Source: Mariniblastus sp.
GTDB taxonomy: Bacteria > Planctomycetota > Planctomycetia > Pirellulales > Pirellulaceae
DNA length: 64,000 nucleotides
Assembly (NCBI GenBank): GCA_022447555.1
Contig: JAKVBF010000005.1
Coordinates: 74,173 to 138,172 of the forward strand
Reading direction: 5' to 3'
A model generated the notes under the pieces. The model searched no databases, was not told the DNA's origin, and was given only the letters and a program-made list of their open reading frames with translations. This document shows, piece after piece, positions 18,521-25,896 of this stretch (its first letter is position 1; every line of letters starts with the position of its first letter). The position numbers were made by a program, and so were the translations under genes.

Positions 18521-19476
18521 TGCGATTGCGCCTCATTGCCAATCACCGGGACGGCGATTTCGCCAAGGATTTGACTGATGATCTGCGCGGTTGTGATTTT
18601 CCTGAGTCGGCTTTCTGGTTTGAGGATCAGTCGATGACCCAAAACGGGGAGGGCAATCATTTTGACATCATCCGGCAAGACGAAATTGCGCCCTCGGATG
18701 GCCGCCAGCGCTTGTGTTGTTCGGAATAAAGCCAAGGATGCTCGAGGGCTACCGCCTAACGCCAGATGTTCATGATGTCGTGTAAGATGAACAATCTGTA
18801 GCATGTATTTTCGAATTTTACTGTCGACGTGCACTTGACGCACCAGCTGTTGACAAGCGATCAATTCTTTTCCATCGGCAACCGCTTTCAACTGTTGGAT
18901 CGGATGGCCCAGTTGAAGGTTATCAAGAATTTTTAGCTCATCTTCAATAGAGGGGTAACCAATTGAAAACTTCATAAGGAAACGGTCCAGTTGCGCTTCG
19001 GGTAGCGGAAAGGTACCTTCGTGATCAACCGGATTCTGTGTTGCGATGACCAAAAAGGGTGCCTTGAGCGGGTGCGTGATTCCGTCAACAGTAATTCGCG
19101 ATTCGGCCATGGCCTCTAATAACGCGGCTTGGGTTCTCGGGGTGGTACGATTGATCTCATCGGCCAACACGATGTTCGAAAAAAGAGGCCCTTGACGGAA
19201 CTCAAATTCAACCTGTTTCTGATTGAAAATTGACGCTCCCGTGATGTCAGTGGGGAGCAAGTCCGGAGTGCATTGGATCCGTTTGAATTCGCATCCGACG
19301 CTTTGGGCGAGCGCTCGGGCAAGCATCGTCTTGGCGACACCTGGTACGTCTTCTAACAGAAAGTGCCCTTCGCAAAACCAGTTGACCAGGGAGTACACCA
19401 GTGGTTGTCGTTTGCCAACGATCACACGTTCCACGTTTTGAATGATCCGTTTAGCGGTTTCCTGGACTTGCTTCAC
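18517..19476 (-). CDS. MoxR-family AAA+ ATPase
   Basis: A 319-residue AAA+ ATPase of the MoxR class. It shows the Walker A variant 'LLEDVPGVAKTMLARALAQ' (about residues 36-54), 'RIQCTPDLLPTDITGASI', Walker B 'IVLADEINRTTPRTQAALLEAMAE', sensor 1 'VIATQNPVDHEGTFPLPEAQLDRF' (the two in segments), and the C-terminal lid with 'GGSPRASLALFRTTQA'. MoxR ATPases act as chaperones that assemble or insert metal into envelope or redox complexes. Normal length. It precedes the DUF58 gene with a 4-base overlap. The identification of the family is firm; the client is unknown. Confidence 0.93.
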   Translation of the reverse strand: MKQVQETAKRIIQNVERVIVGKRQPLVYSLVNWFCEGHFLLEDVPGVAKTMLARALAQSVGCEFKRIQCTPDLLPTDITGASIFNQKQVEFEFRQGPLFSNIVLADEINRTTPRTQAALLEAMAESRITVDGITHPLKAPFLVIATQNPVDHEGTFPLPEAQLDRFLMKFSIGYPSIEDELKILDNLQLGHPIQQLKAVADGKELIACQQLVRQVHVDSKIRKYMLQIVHLTRHHEHLALGGSPRASLALFRTTQALAAIRGRNFVLPDDVKMIALPVLGHRLILKPESRLRKITTAQIISQILGEIAVPVIGNEAQSQ

Positions 19477-19680
19477 GTGATGCTCGCTTGTCGATGGATG
19501 GATTCAATGAACGAGTTCCGGAGGTATTTCAAACAGCCGGTACTATCTAAATTATGCTGTCTTTTGTCTGCCATTGCCAGTAATGGTAGATGGCAAGAGT
19601 CGAGTATGGCCGGCATTGACGAGAGCATTCGGTGTTGCGACGATCCTCCCGATCACGAAAATCACTTTGAGGCGCTGAAA

Positions 19681-20295
19681 ATGATTGTTAGAAGTTGCTT
19701 GTTTATTTGTTTCTGTTTCAACAGTGTTGGTTGCCAAACAATGGGTCCCAACCAAAAGCGTGACACCGCGCTCGGTGCCCTGGCCGGGAGTATGGTGGGA
19801 GCGGCGATTGGTGACTCTAAAGGTCAGGCGGCTCAGGGTGCTTTGGTTGGGGCGATGGCGGGAGGTCTTGGGGGAAATACCGTCGGCGCGGCAACGGATC
19901 GCAAGATCGATCGGACGCGTCAAATTCAGCAGTTGACTTTCGAGGAAATTCGTCGGGGGACACTTTCGTTTGATCAGATTGTCGACTTGCATGTCAGTGG
20001 CGTGGGGGCGGAAGTGATTGCGAGACAGGTTCAAACACAGGGTCTTTTCCAACGCCCCAACGCCGGCGATCTTATTTTTTTGCAATCCCATGGGTTGCCT
20101 GATCAAGTGTTGCTGGCTTGCCAATCGGTGGTTCCAATCGCGGATAGCTTACCTATAACGTCGGCTACAGCATCACCTGAGGCCAACCTACTGTATCCTA
20201 TAATTGCCCCCTGCCCTCCCGTGTACTTCGCGCCACCCTGTCGCGCCATGCATCGCCAACATTTCGGACGAATCGGGGTTCAGGTCGGATTCTGA
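19681..20295 (+). CDS. glycine-zipper lipoprotein
   Basis: A 205-residue protein. The chosen ATG at 19681 gives a lipoprotein signal peptide whose lipobox 'SVGC' places the lipidated cysteine near residue 18. Directly after comes a glycine-zipper double helix ('ALGALAGSMVGAAIGDSKGQ' and 'GALVGAMAGGLGGNTVGAAT'), as in outer-membrane lipoproteins of the SlyB/OsmB type. The C-terminal part includes a helical 'IVDLHVSGVGAEVIARQVQT' segment and ends with a Pro/Cys-rich stretch. The open frame extends to 19363, but that would overlap the divergent moxR gene and destroy the lipobox. The function is not known; a membrane-stabilising role is the family guess. Confidence 0.78.
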   Translation: MIVRSCLFICFCFNSVGCQTMGPNQKRDTALGALAGSMVGAAIGDSKGQAAQGALVGAMAGGLGGNTVGAATDRKIDRTRQIQQLTFEEIRRGTLSFDQIVDLHVSGVGAEVIARQVQTQGLFQRPNAGDLIFLQSHGLPDQVLLACQSVVPIADSLPITSATASPEANLLYPIIAPCPPVYFAPPCRAMHRQHFGRIGVQVGF

Positions 20296-20407
20296 AACCG
20301 GCCCGCTTTCAGTCGCGTCTATTCAATCATCAGGTGGTTTGTTAACCTGCTAAGGGAGGACTTCTGGCTGGTTCGTGGTTCGGCTAAATTCTGATGAGTG
20401 GGTTATT

Positions 20408-22138
20408 GTGAGCGATATCAAAACGGAAAAAGAAGAGGCGCGTAATGGCTGGAGATTTCCCGTCCGCCCGTTGGTCTGGACGGTCTGCATAGCCGGATTG
20501 CTTGCCTTTCTGGACAGTCAGTTTGAATGGCTAAATGAGCGGATTAATCTTGACCTCGGTGTCGTTCGGATAGGAACGTTTCTCTTGAGTGGGCTAAACT
20601 TAATTTTGTGGTGGTTTTGGCTGACATTTTTCAGTGGTGGCCCTCGGCGAACACGCTATGTTTTGGGGCTGATCGTTCTGATTGCAGTTAGCACGTTTTT
20701 TGTTTTGATGAAACGGATTTCCGACGGTGACGCTGGTTTCGTTCGCTTCGAGCCGAGGTTTTGGGCTGCTGAGAAAAACGTCTCTGAACTCAAAGGGGAT
20801 GCGGCACGCGTGGTAGATCTAGTGACCACCACGAAATTCGACTTCCCGCAATTTCTTGGCCCGCAGCGAAATGCAATGATTTCCGGTCGCCGACTCAATC
20901 CCGATTGGAGTCAGCATGCACCTCGAGAGATCTGGAAACACCCGGTTGGATTCGGTTGGTCCGGTTTTGTCGTCGTTAACCAAGCAGCGTTAACCCAAGA
21001 GCAGCGTGGGCAGGATGAGTGCGTTACCTGTTACGATTTAAAGACCGGTGAGCTGTTGTGGATCAACCGAATCCCCTGCAGACATGAAGACACGATGGCG
21101 ATGGGCCGCGTGGGTCCGAGGGCCACCCCCACGGTAAATGATGGGCTCGTTTATGCCCAAGGAGCGACTGGATGGCTGCAATGTTTGGATGGCAAAGACG
21201 GCTCGGTGGTTTGGCGAGTGTTTCTTCCTGAGCTCCTCGGTGTAGAAATGATTCAAGCTAGAAATTCGGAAGGTTACGTCTACGAATTCGAAAATTCTCG
21301 GCTTGCATGGGGGCGATCATCGGCTCCGTTGATTGTGGGTGATAAAGTTGTGGTTTCCGCGGGCGGGCCGACGGGCGGCCCATTTCAAACCTTACTGGCT
21401 TTCGATAAAAAAACAGGTGAATCCATATGGTCAGGTGGCGATCAGATGATCTCTTACGGGTCTCCGTCACTGGTAGAGTTGGCGGGTGCCTCCCAGATTG
21501 TGGTGATTGCGGAAGCTCAGGCAATGGGCTTTGATCCAGAAGACGGTCGAACATTGTGGCAACACGAGCGACCAGGCGCAAGTAACGGGGATGTCAACTG
21601 CTCGCAAGTAACGGTGGTCTCGGGGAGTGAATTGCTGTTGACCAAAGGCTATGGCAAAGGGGGGGAATTGGTTCGAGTGATACCCGACGGGAAGGGTTTT
21701 TCAGTGGAAAGCGTCTGGTCCAATCGAAGAGTTTTAAAAACGAAGTTTACCAATCCTGTGCTACTCGACGGGTTTGCGTACGCGTTGTCCGACGGATTTG
21801 CCGAATGCACTGATTTGGCGACGGGCAAACGTCGATGGAAGAAACGAGGCCGATTTGGGCATGGGCAGCTGCTGTTAGTTGGTAACAAGCTGTTGATCCA
21901 GTCTGAGCAGGGTGTTTTATATCTGGTGGCAGCTTCGCCCGAGCAGTATCAACAGTTAGGCGAGATGAAAACAATCGAGGGTTTGTGTTGGAATACGCTC
22001 TGTTTGGCCGGAGACTACCTGCTGGTGCGGAGTGAATCGGAAATGGCGTGTTACCGGTTAACGTTTGAATCGGCGGATTCGGAACCCGGTGAGACTCAAA
22101 CGCCTTCCGCCGTGGAAAACGAGACGAAAGGTTTTTAA
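20408..22138 (+). CDS. membrane-anchored PQQ-like beta-propeller protein
   Basis: A protein of about 576 residues with three hydrophobic helices in the first 115 residues ('LVWTVCIAGLLAFL', 'IGTFLLSGLNLILWWFWLTFF', 'YVLGLIVLIAVSTFFVL'). A periplasmic beta-propeller follows, with repeats like 'CYDLKTGELLWINRIP' and 'CLDGKDGSVVWRVFLP', the pyrrolo-quinoline quinone repeat shape. The start is ambiguous: GTG at 20408 gives 'MSDIKTEKEE', while GTG at 20375 lies 14 bases after GGGAGGA. The propeller alone does not prove quinone binding; many planctomycete members are thought to be non-enzymatic (inference). It is followed by the SDR gene after 6 bases, so it starts a three-gene unit. Confidence 0.82.
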   Translation: MSDIKTEKEEARNGWRFPVRPLVWTVCIAGLLAFLDSQFEWLNERINLDLGVVRIGTFLLSGLNLILWWFWLTFFSGGPRRTRYVLGLIVLIAVSTFFVLMKRISDGDAGFVRFEPRFWAAEKNVSELKGDAARVVDLVTTTKFDFPQFLGPQRNAMISGRRLNPDWSQHAPREIWKHPVGFGWSGFVVVNQAALTQEQRGQDECVTCYDLKTGELLWINRIPCRHEDTMAMGRVGPRATPTVNDGLVYAQGATGWLQCLDGKDGSVVWRVFLPELLGVEMIQARNSEGYVYEFENSRLAWGRSSAPLIVGDKVVVSAGGPTGGPFQTLLAFDKKTGESIWSGGDQMISYGSPSLVELAGASQIVVIAEAQAMGFDPEDGRTLWQHERPGASNGDVNCSQVTVVSGSELLLTKGYGKGGELVRVIPDGKGFSVESVWSNRRVLKTKFTNPVLLDGFAYALSDGFAECTDLATGKRRWKKRGRFGHGQLLLVGNKLLIQSEQGVLYLVAASPEQYQQLGEMKTIEGLCWNTLCLAGDYLLVRSESEMACYRLTFESADSEPGETQTPSAVENETKGF

Positions 22139-22144
22139 AGTGGC

Positions 22145-22924
22145 ATGAATAATGAACTTGCGAACCAAGTTTGTGTGGTGACGGGCGCTTCAACTGGAAT
22201 TGGCCGTGGTATCGCTTTGGCAGTGGCTAGGGCCGGTGCTGATGTGGTCATACACGGGCGTCGGCCATCGGATAAGCTTGAATCGTTGAGGCAACAGATT
22301 CGAGAACATGGTCGCCGTTGCGAGGCGGTGTACGGTGATTTTTCAGAAAGCCCTAATTATGAACAGCTCGTTGAAAGTGCTTGGGCGACATTTGGAGAGG
22401 TGAATCATTGGGTGAACAACGCCGGGGGTGACGTTCTGACGGGCGAATTGGCTGAAACTGCGTTCGCTGAAAAGTTGGATTATTTGTGGAAAACGGACGT
22501 CGTTTCTTCGTTGATGCTATCTCGCTTAGCGGGTAAAAGAATGCTGCAGCGTGGCCAAGAGTCGATCGACGAGTCGTCCTCGATCATCAATTTAGGCTGG
22601 GATCAGGCCGCCCAAGGGATGGCCGGTGATTCGGGCGAAATGTTTGCCACCACCAAAGGGGCCATCATGGCGATGACGCGTAGCCTTGCGCAGTCGTTGG
22701 CGCCTCGGGTTCGTGTTAACTGTCTCGCACCCGGGTGGATTCAAACGAAATGGGGGAATCAAGCGTCTTCCGCTTGGGACCGGAGGGCAAAAGACGATTC
22801 CTTGATGGGCCGATGGGGTGCGCCTGATGATGTTGCCAAAGCGGCTGCGTTTTTATGCGCTCATCCCTTTATTTCGGGCCACTGTTTGCCCGTCAATGGT
22901 GGGTTTCGATACGGGAAGGAATGA
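22145..22924 (+). CDS. atypical short-chain dehydrogenase/reductase
   Basis: A 259-residue Rossmann protein. It has the cofactor motif 'VVTGASTGIGRGIALAV' (TGxxxGxG, residues 13-20), 'HGRRPSDK' suggesting NADP preference, and 'NNAG' at 91-94. The catalytic region is unusual. The YxxxK motif reads 'FATTK' (Phe167, Lys171), and the strand that normally ends in the catalytic Ser reads 'IINLGWDQ'. The C-terminal 'RVNCLAPGWIQTKWG' and 'VNGGFRYG' segments are otherwise normal. It may have lost redox activity or use other residues. Six bases separate it from the genes on both sides, which supports an operon. Confidence 0.85.
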   Translation: MNNELANQVCVVTGASTGIGRGIALAVARAGADVVIHGRRPSDKLESLRQQIREHGRRCEAVYGDFSESPNYEQLVESAWATFGEVNHWVNNAGGDVLTGELAETAFAEKLDYLWKTDVVSSLMLSRLAGKRMLQRGQESIDESSSIINLGWDQAAQGMAGDSGEMFATTKGAIMAMTRSLAQSLAPRVRVNCLAPGWIQTKWGNQASSAWDRRAKDDSLMGRWGAPDDVAKAAAFLCAHPFISGHCLPVNGGFRYGKE

Positions 22925-22930
22925 GACACG

Positions 22931-23668
22931 TTGATTGCGAAATATCAAAAAGCCAAATTGGGAGATTTGGATGCTGTGATTAGTGCTCACGGCAATGCCA
23001 AGGGGCCTGTGTCTGGTGTCGTGATCCTATGCCACGGATTTGGGGCACCGGGAAGAGACTTAGTACCGATTGCCGAGGAGTGGTACTCGGCGAATCCCGA
23101 CTTTGAAGACGTCCGTTTCGTGTTTCCCGCAGCTCCGCTGGAATTGGATCCGATGTACGATGCTCGGGCTTGGTGGGAAATAGATATTGAACGAGTTCAA
23201 CAGCTGATGGAGACCGGCGAGTATCGAGAGTTAAGGAATTCCCAGCCACCGGGGCTGGCTAAGTGCCGAGAGATGTTAGAGCGATTGATCCAAGAGGTCT
23301 GTCAGGAATATGGTTTGACTTCCCAACAGGTTGTCGTGGGTGGATTCTCGCAAGGTGCGATGCTTAGCACCGATGTGATGCTCCATTCGGCCGGTTCCTT
23401 GGGCGGTTTGATTTGCTGGTCGGGCTCGTTGATCAACGAGCCGGAATGGCAAGAGAGTGGTTCGCCGAAGGGCACGGCGGGGGTGGTCCAGTCGCATGGC
23501 GAGTCCGATCCTATTCTTCCCTATGGCGGTGCGGAGTCGCTGCGTGAGTTACTAGAGGAGAAAGGTTACGACGTGCAATTCGTAACCTTTGCCGGGCAAC
23601 ACGCTATTCCGCCCGAAGCACTACAAGCTGCGGCTGAACTAGTGCGACGTGTCTGTGTCTGTGGTTGA
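22931..23668 (+). CDS. alpha/beta hydrolase of the phospholipase/carboxylesterase family
   Basis: A 245-residue serine hydrolase. The oxyanion-side motif 'VILCHGFGAPGRDLVPIAEEW' comes first. The nucleophile elbow is 'VVGGFSQGAMLS' (GxSxG, Ser at about residue 140), the acid is in 'HGESDPILPY', and the His is in 'FAGQHAIPPEAL'. It resembles bacterial carboxylesterases of the YpfH/acyl-protein-thioesterase group and is probably cytoplasmic. The start is TTG 22931, six bases after the SDR stop. It ends one base before the stop of the convergent fliG gene, which leaves no room for a separate terminator. Confidence 0.88.
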   Translation: MIAKYQKAKLGDLDAVISAHGNAKGPVSGVVILCHGFGAPGRDLVPIAEEWYSANPDFEDVRFVFPAAPLELDPMYDARAWWEIDIERVQQLMETGEYRELRNSQPPGLAKCREMLERLIQEVCQEYGLTSQQVVVGGFSQGAMLSTDVMLHSAGSLGGLICWSGSLINEPEWQESGSPKGTAGVVQSHGESDPILPYGGAESLRELLEEKGYDVQFVTFAGQHAIPPEALQAAAELVRRVCVCG

Positions 23669-23669
23669 G

Positions 23670-24662
23670 TTAAGTCGTCGACGAGGCTCGTGATGATCCA
23701 TTGTTGGACGTCTTGTTTAAAGTGATTTGCCCCTGGTCCGCGAGTTGAAGGCAGATCGTCACAATCTGTTGTTGCGCTTCGTGGCACCGGTTTTTTGAAA
23801 GGGGCTCCATATGGGAGATTTCAAAAGTCAGGAGTTCGGCCGGTTTAGTGGCAAGGTTGCGGATGATTTTTTGTCGCATCTCGAGGCTTGAATTCTTGAG
23901 CGCTGGTGCCCAATACGAGGTGTCGACGCTCTTGAGGATCGTTTTTAAGGCGCGGTCATTGAGGTGTTGTAGATCGGCAAAGTTGAAAACCGATTCTTTG
24001 AGTTTTGACGCTAAATCTGGATCCTTGTGGTCCAAGTAAGAAAGGATCGAATCATAGGTTTTTGGGTCAACACAACTCAGCAAGCGAGTGGCGACTTCAA
24101 CTCCTTGCTTTTTATACAAATCTTTGTTGAGTAACTTGTTGAGTCGGGCTTGCAATATTTGGCTGAGATTTTTGATGCGAGTCTTGTCAAATTCTTCCGT
24201 CTGGCACATTCGTCGGAGAACACTGACGCGTGTTTCAGGAGGCATTTCATTGACGACGCCCGATCCGACATCTGTCGGCAGAAGAGAAAGTACCAACGCG
24301 ATATTCTGCGGGTGCTCATTCTCTAGTAGTTTTACCTGGAGAGCGGGTACTACATCGATCAAGAAGTCAAAATTGTCTGACCATGGAGCTTGTGCCGGTT
24401 TGCGCTGGTTTGGATTTACTTTAGACGAACTTTCTTCAGATCCTTTCGCATTGGTTTCGCTTAGGTATTGCGCGGTTCGTTCAAGGAAGGTTTCGTAGGT
24501 TGTTCTCAAATCCTGTTTTGAGACGATGTCCATCAGATTCAGGTGTTTGAAGATCACCTTTAATTCGTTTGGCTCCAAAAGCATAAATATCTTGGATGCC
24601 TGCTTTTTAGGGAGCGAGTTGATCAGAACAACTGCATTTCTTAATCCACGTTTCTGAATCAT
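23670..24662 (-). CDS. fliG: FliG-family flagellar motor switch protein, isolated
   Basis: The 330-residue protein matches FliG in length and domain order. The N-terminal part 'LRNAVVLINSLPKKQASKIFMLL' corresponds to the MS-ring-binding domain. The middle domain carries the 'EHPQNIALVLSLL' motif (EHPQ) used to bind FliM. The C-terminal part 'FNFADLQHLNDRALKTILKSVDT' corresponds to the torque helix region. FliG converts stator movement into rotor torque at the cytoplasmic face. GGGAGGT lies six bases before the ATG. No other flagellar gene is present; the neighbours upstream are a lipoprotein and a type II secretin. Flagellar genes are known to be scattered in planctomycetes, so the isolation may be normal, but a different role cannot be excluded. 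Confidence 0.85.
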   Translation of the reverse strand: MIQKRGLRNAVVLINSLPKKQASKIFMLLEPNELKVIFKHLNLMDIVSKQDLRTTYETFLERTAQYLSETNAKGSEESSSKVNPNQRKPAQAPWSDNFDFLIDVVPALQVKLLENEHPQNIALVLSLLPTDVGSGVVNEMPPETRVSVLRRMCQTEEFDKTRIKNLSQILQARLNKLLNKDLYKKQGVEVATRLLSCVDPKTYDSILSYLDHKDPDLASKLKESVFNFADLQHLNDRALKTILKSVDTSYWAPALKNSSLEMRQKIIRNLATKPAELLTFEISHMEPLSKNRCHEAQQQIVTICLQLADQGQITLNKTSNNGSSRASSTT

Positions 24663-24784
24663 TCGTTGACCTCCCCTCTGTCTTTTCTGGGTGTCGTTTG
24701 TTCGTTTGGAAAGAGCCGGTTCTATGCTTTGGTGATGATCCGCAAAATTTTTTCATCCTGCGTCTTGGGCAAAAACGATTGCGT

Positions 24785-25726
24785 CTACCGGAAGGTGCCC
24801 GGTTGCCCGAAAACAGGTCGTTGGTTGGTGGTTTGGGAAGTGGGCGCGTTAAACATGTTAAGTTGTTGGTTTGTTGGTTCAGGTTTAGCCGGTTCGGTAG
24901 TGATGGTTTGCCCGGCCCCAGTCCTAGGGGATACTACGTTCATTTTCTGAATGAGAGTATTCAATTCTGCTGTTCCGATCGCTTCATTGTTGGGTGTTTG
25001 CTTGGGGAGATGCGACATCCTGCGACCTAGATCTTTCGGAACGGATATCGTCGTGGTTTTAATGTTCCGCATGCCGTATTTCCCTTCGATTGCTGACTCA
25101 GCCGAGGCGAGCACGACGCCGGATCCATTGTTATTGGATCTCTGATGAGAGGCTGTTTTTCGAGTGGTTGGCCAGGCGGTAATATCAGTTTTGGCTAGCA
25201 TCTGCTCTTTGGGGGCAGCACCCGGTAAAACGACCAGAGATTGTCCACCACGGATAAGCCTGCCATCGGCGGTTTTAAATACCGGTATCAAGCTCACACT
25301 CTTCCGAGGGCCACCCAGTTTTTGCCACGGGATCCAAACGCCGTAAGAGTGGCCCAAGCCATTGTTGTCGTAGTGGCTTTGGAAATCATCTTGCGGAAAG
25401 ACGTATTTGTGGTTGGCGGCGGTTGATTTGTTTTCGTCATCGTAGCCGTAGATGGTCAGTTCCCCCTCCGCCATGACGGCCTCGTCCTCAGCGTTGTAGA
25501 AAAAGACACGACCCCCGAAACCGGCTGTCGGATTGCTGCCGACGCCATGGATGACCGCATCTTTCCACATGATCGCCATCCGGGTAGGCATTTTGCTTTC
25601 GTCGTTTTTTCCGGTCTCAGCAAGGGGGAGTGGATTGAGGTCAGCCAGTTTCGGTTTTAGTGTATTGCATCCGGCAAGCGAAATGCCCGTAACTAATAAT
25701 AAGCTGCCTAAAAGCTTGTTGACCAT
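24785..25726 (-). CDS. lineage-specific lipoprotein next to the secretin
   Basis: A 313-residue lipoprotein: the signal peptide 'LLGSLLLVTGISLAGC' has a clear lipobox, with the lipidated cysteine at residue 20. After a short linker comes a compact domain (about 48-185) containing 'RMAIMWKDAVIHGVGSNPTA' and 'GFGGRVFFYNAEDEAVMAEG'. The last 120 residues are Thr/Ser/Asn/Gln-rich and look unstructured. AAGGAAGA upstream gives a good start. It lies between the large secretin and fliG, all on the minus strand, 170 bases after the secretin. I do not recognise the family. It might help outer-membrane assembly of the secretin, as pilotin lipoproteins do, but this is only inferred from position. Confidence 0.72.
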   Translation of the reverse strand: MVNKLLGSLLLVTGISLAGCNTLKPKLADLNPLPLAETGKNDESKMPTRMAIMWKDAVIHGVGSNPTAGFGGRVFFYNAEDEAVMAEGELTIYGYDDENKSTAANHKYVFPQDDFQSHYDNNGLGHSYGVWIPWQKLGGPRKSVSLIPVFKTADGRLIRGGQSLVVLPGAAPKEQMLAKTDITAWPTTRKTASHQRSNNNGSGVVLASAESAIEGKYGMRNIKTTTISVPKDLGRRMSHLPKQTPNNEAIGTAELNTLIQKMNVVSPRTGAGQTITTEPAKPEPTNQQLNMFNAPTSQTTNQRPVFGQPGTFR

Positions 25727-25896
25727 TGGATCTTCCTTGATGATCTGACGGTAAAATTAAGTTTTATCGAACCAGATCGCTGTAAAACGCCACCTAGCCG
25801 CATTGATGTAAACTTGGTTTGAAGCAAGTTCCCGCAACATCATGTGGCATTCGGTTGGATGAAACATCCCAACTGGTCCGATATGTGTGTCACTGT

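Noticed and set aside
19363..19680. N-terminal extension of the glycine-zipper lipoprotein frame
   Set aside because: It overlaps the divergent moxR gene and would bury the lipoprotein signal; the ATG at 19681 is better.
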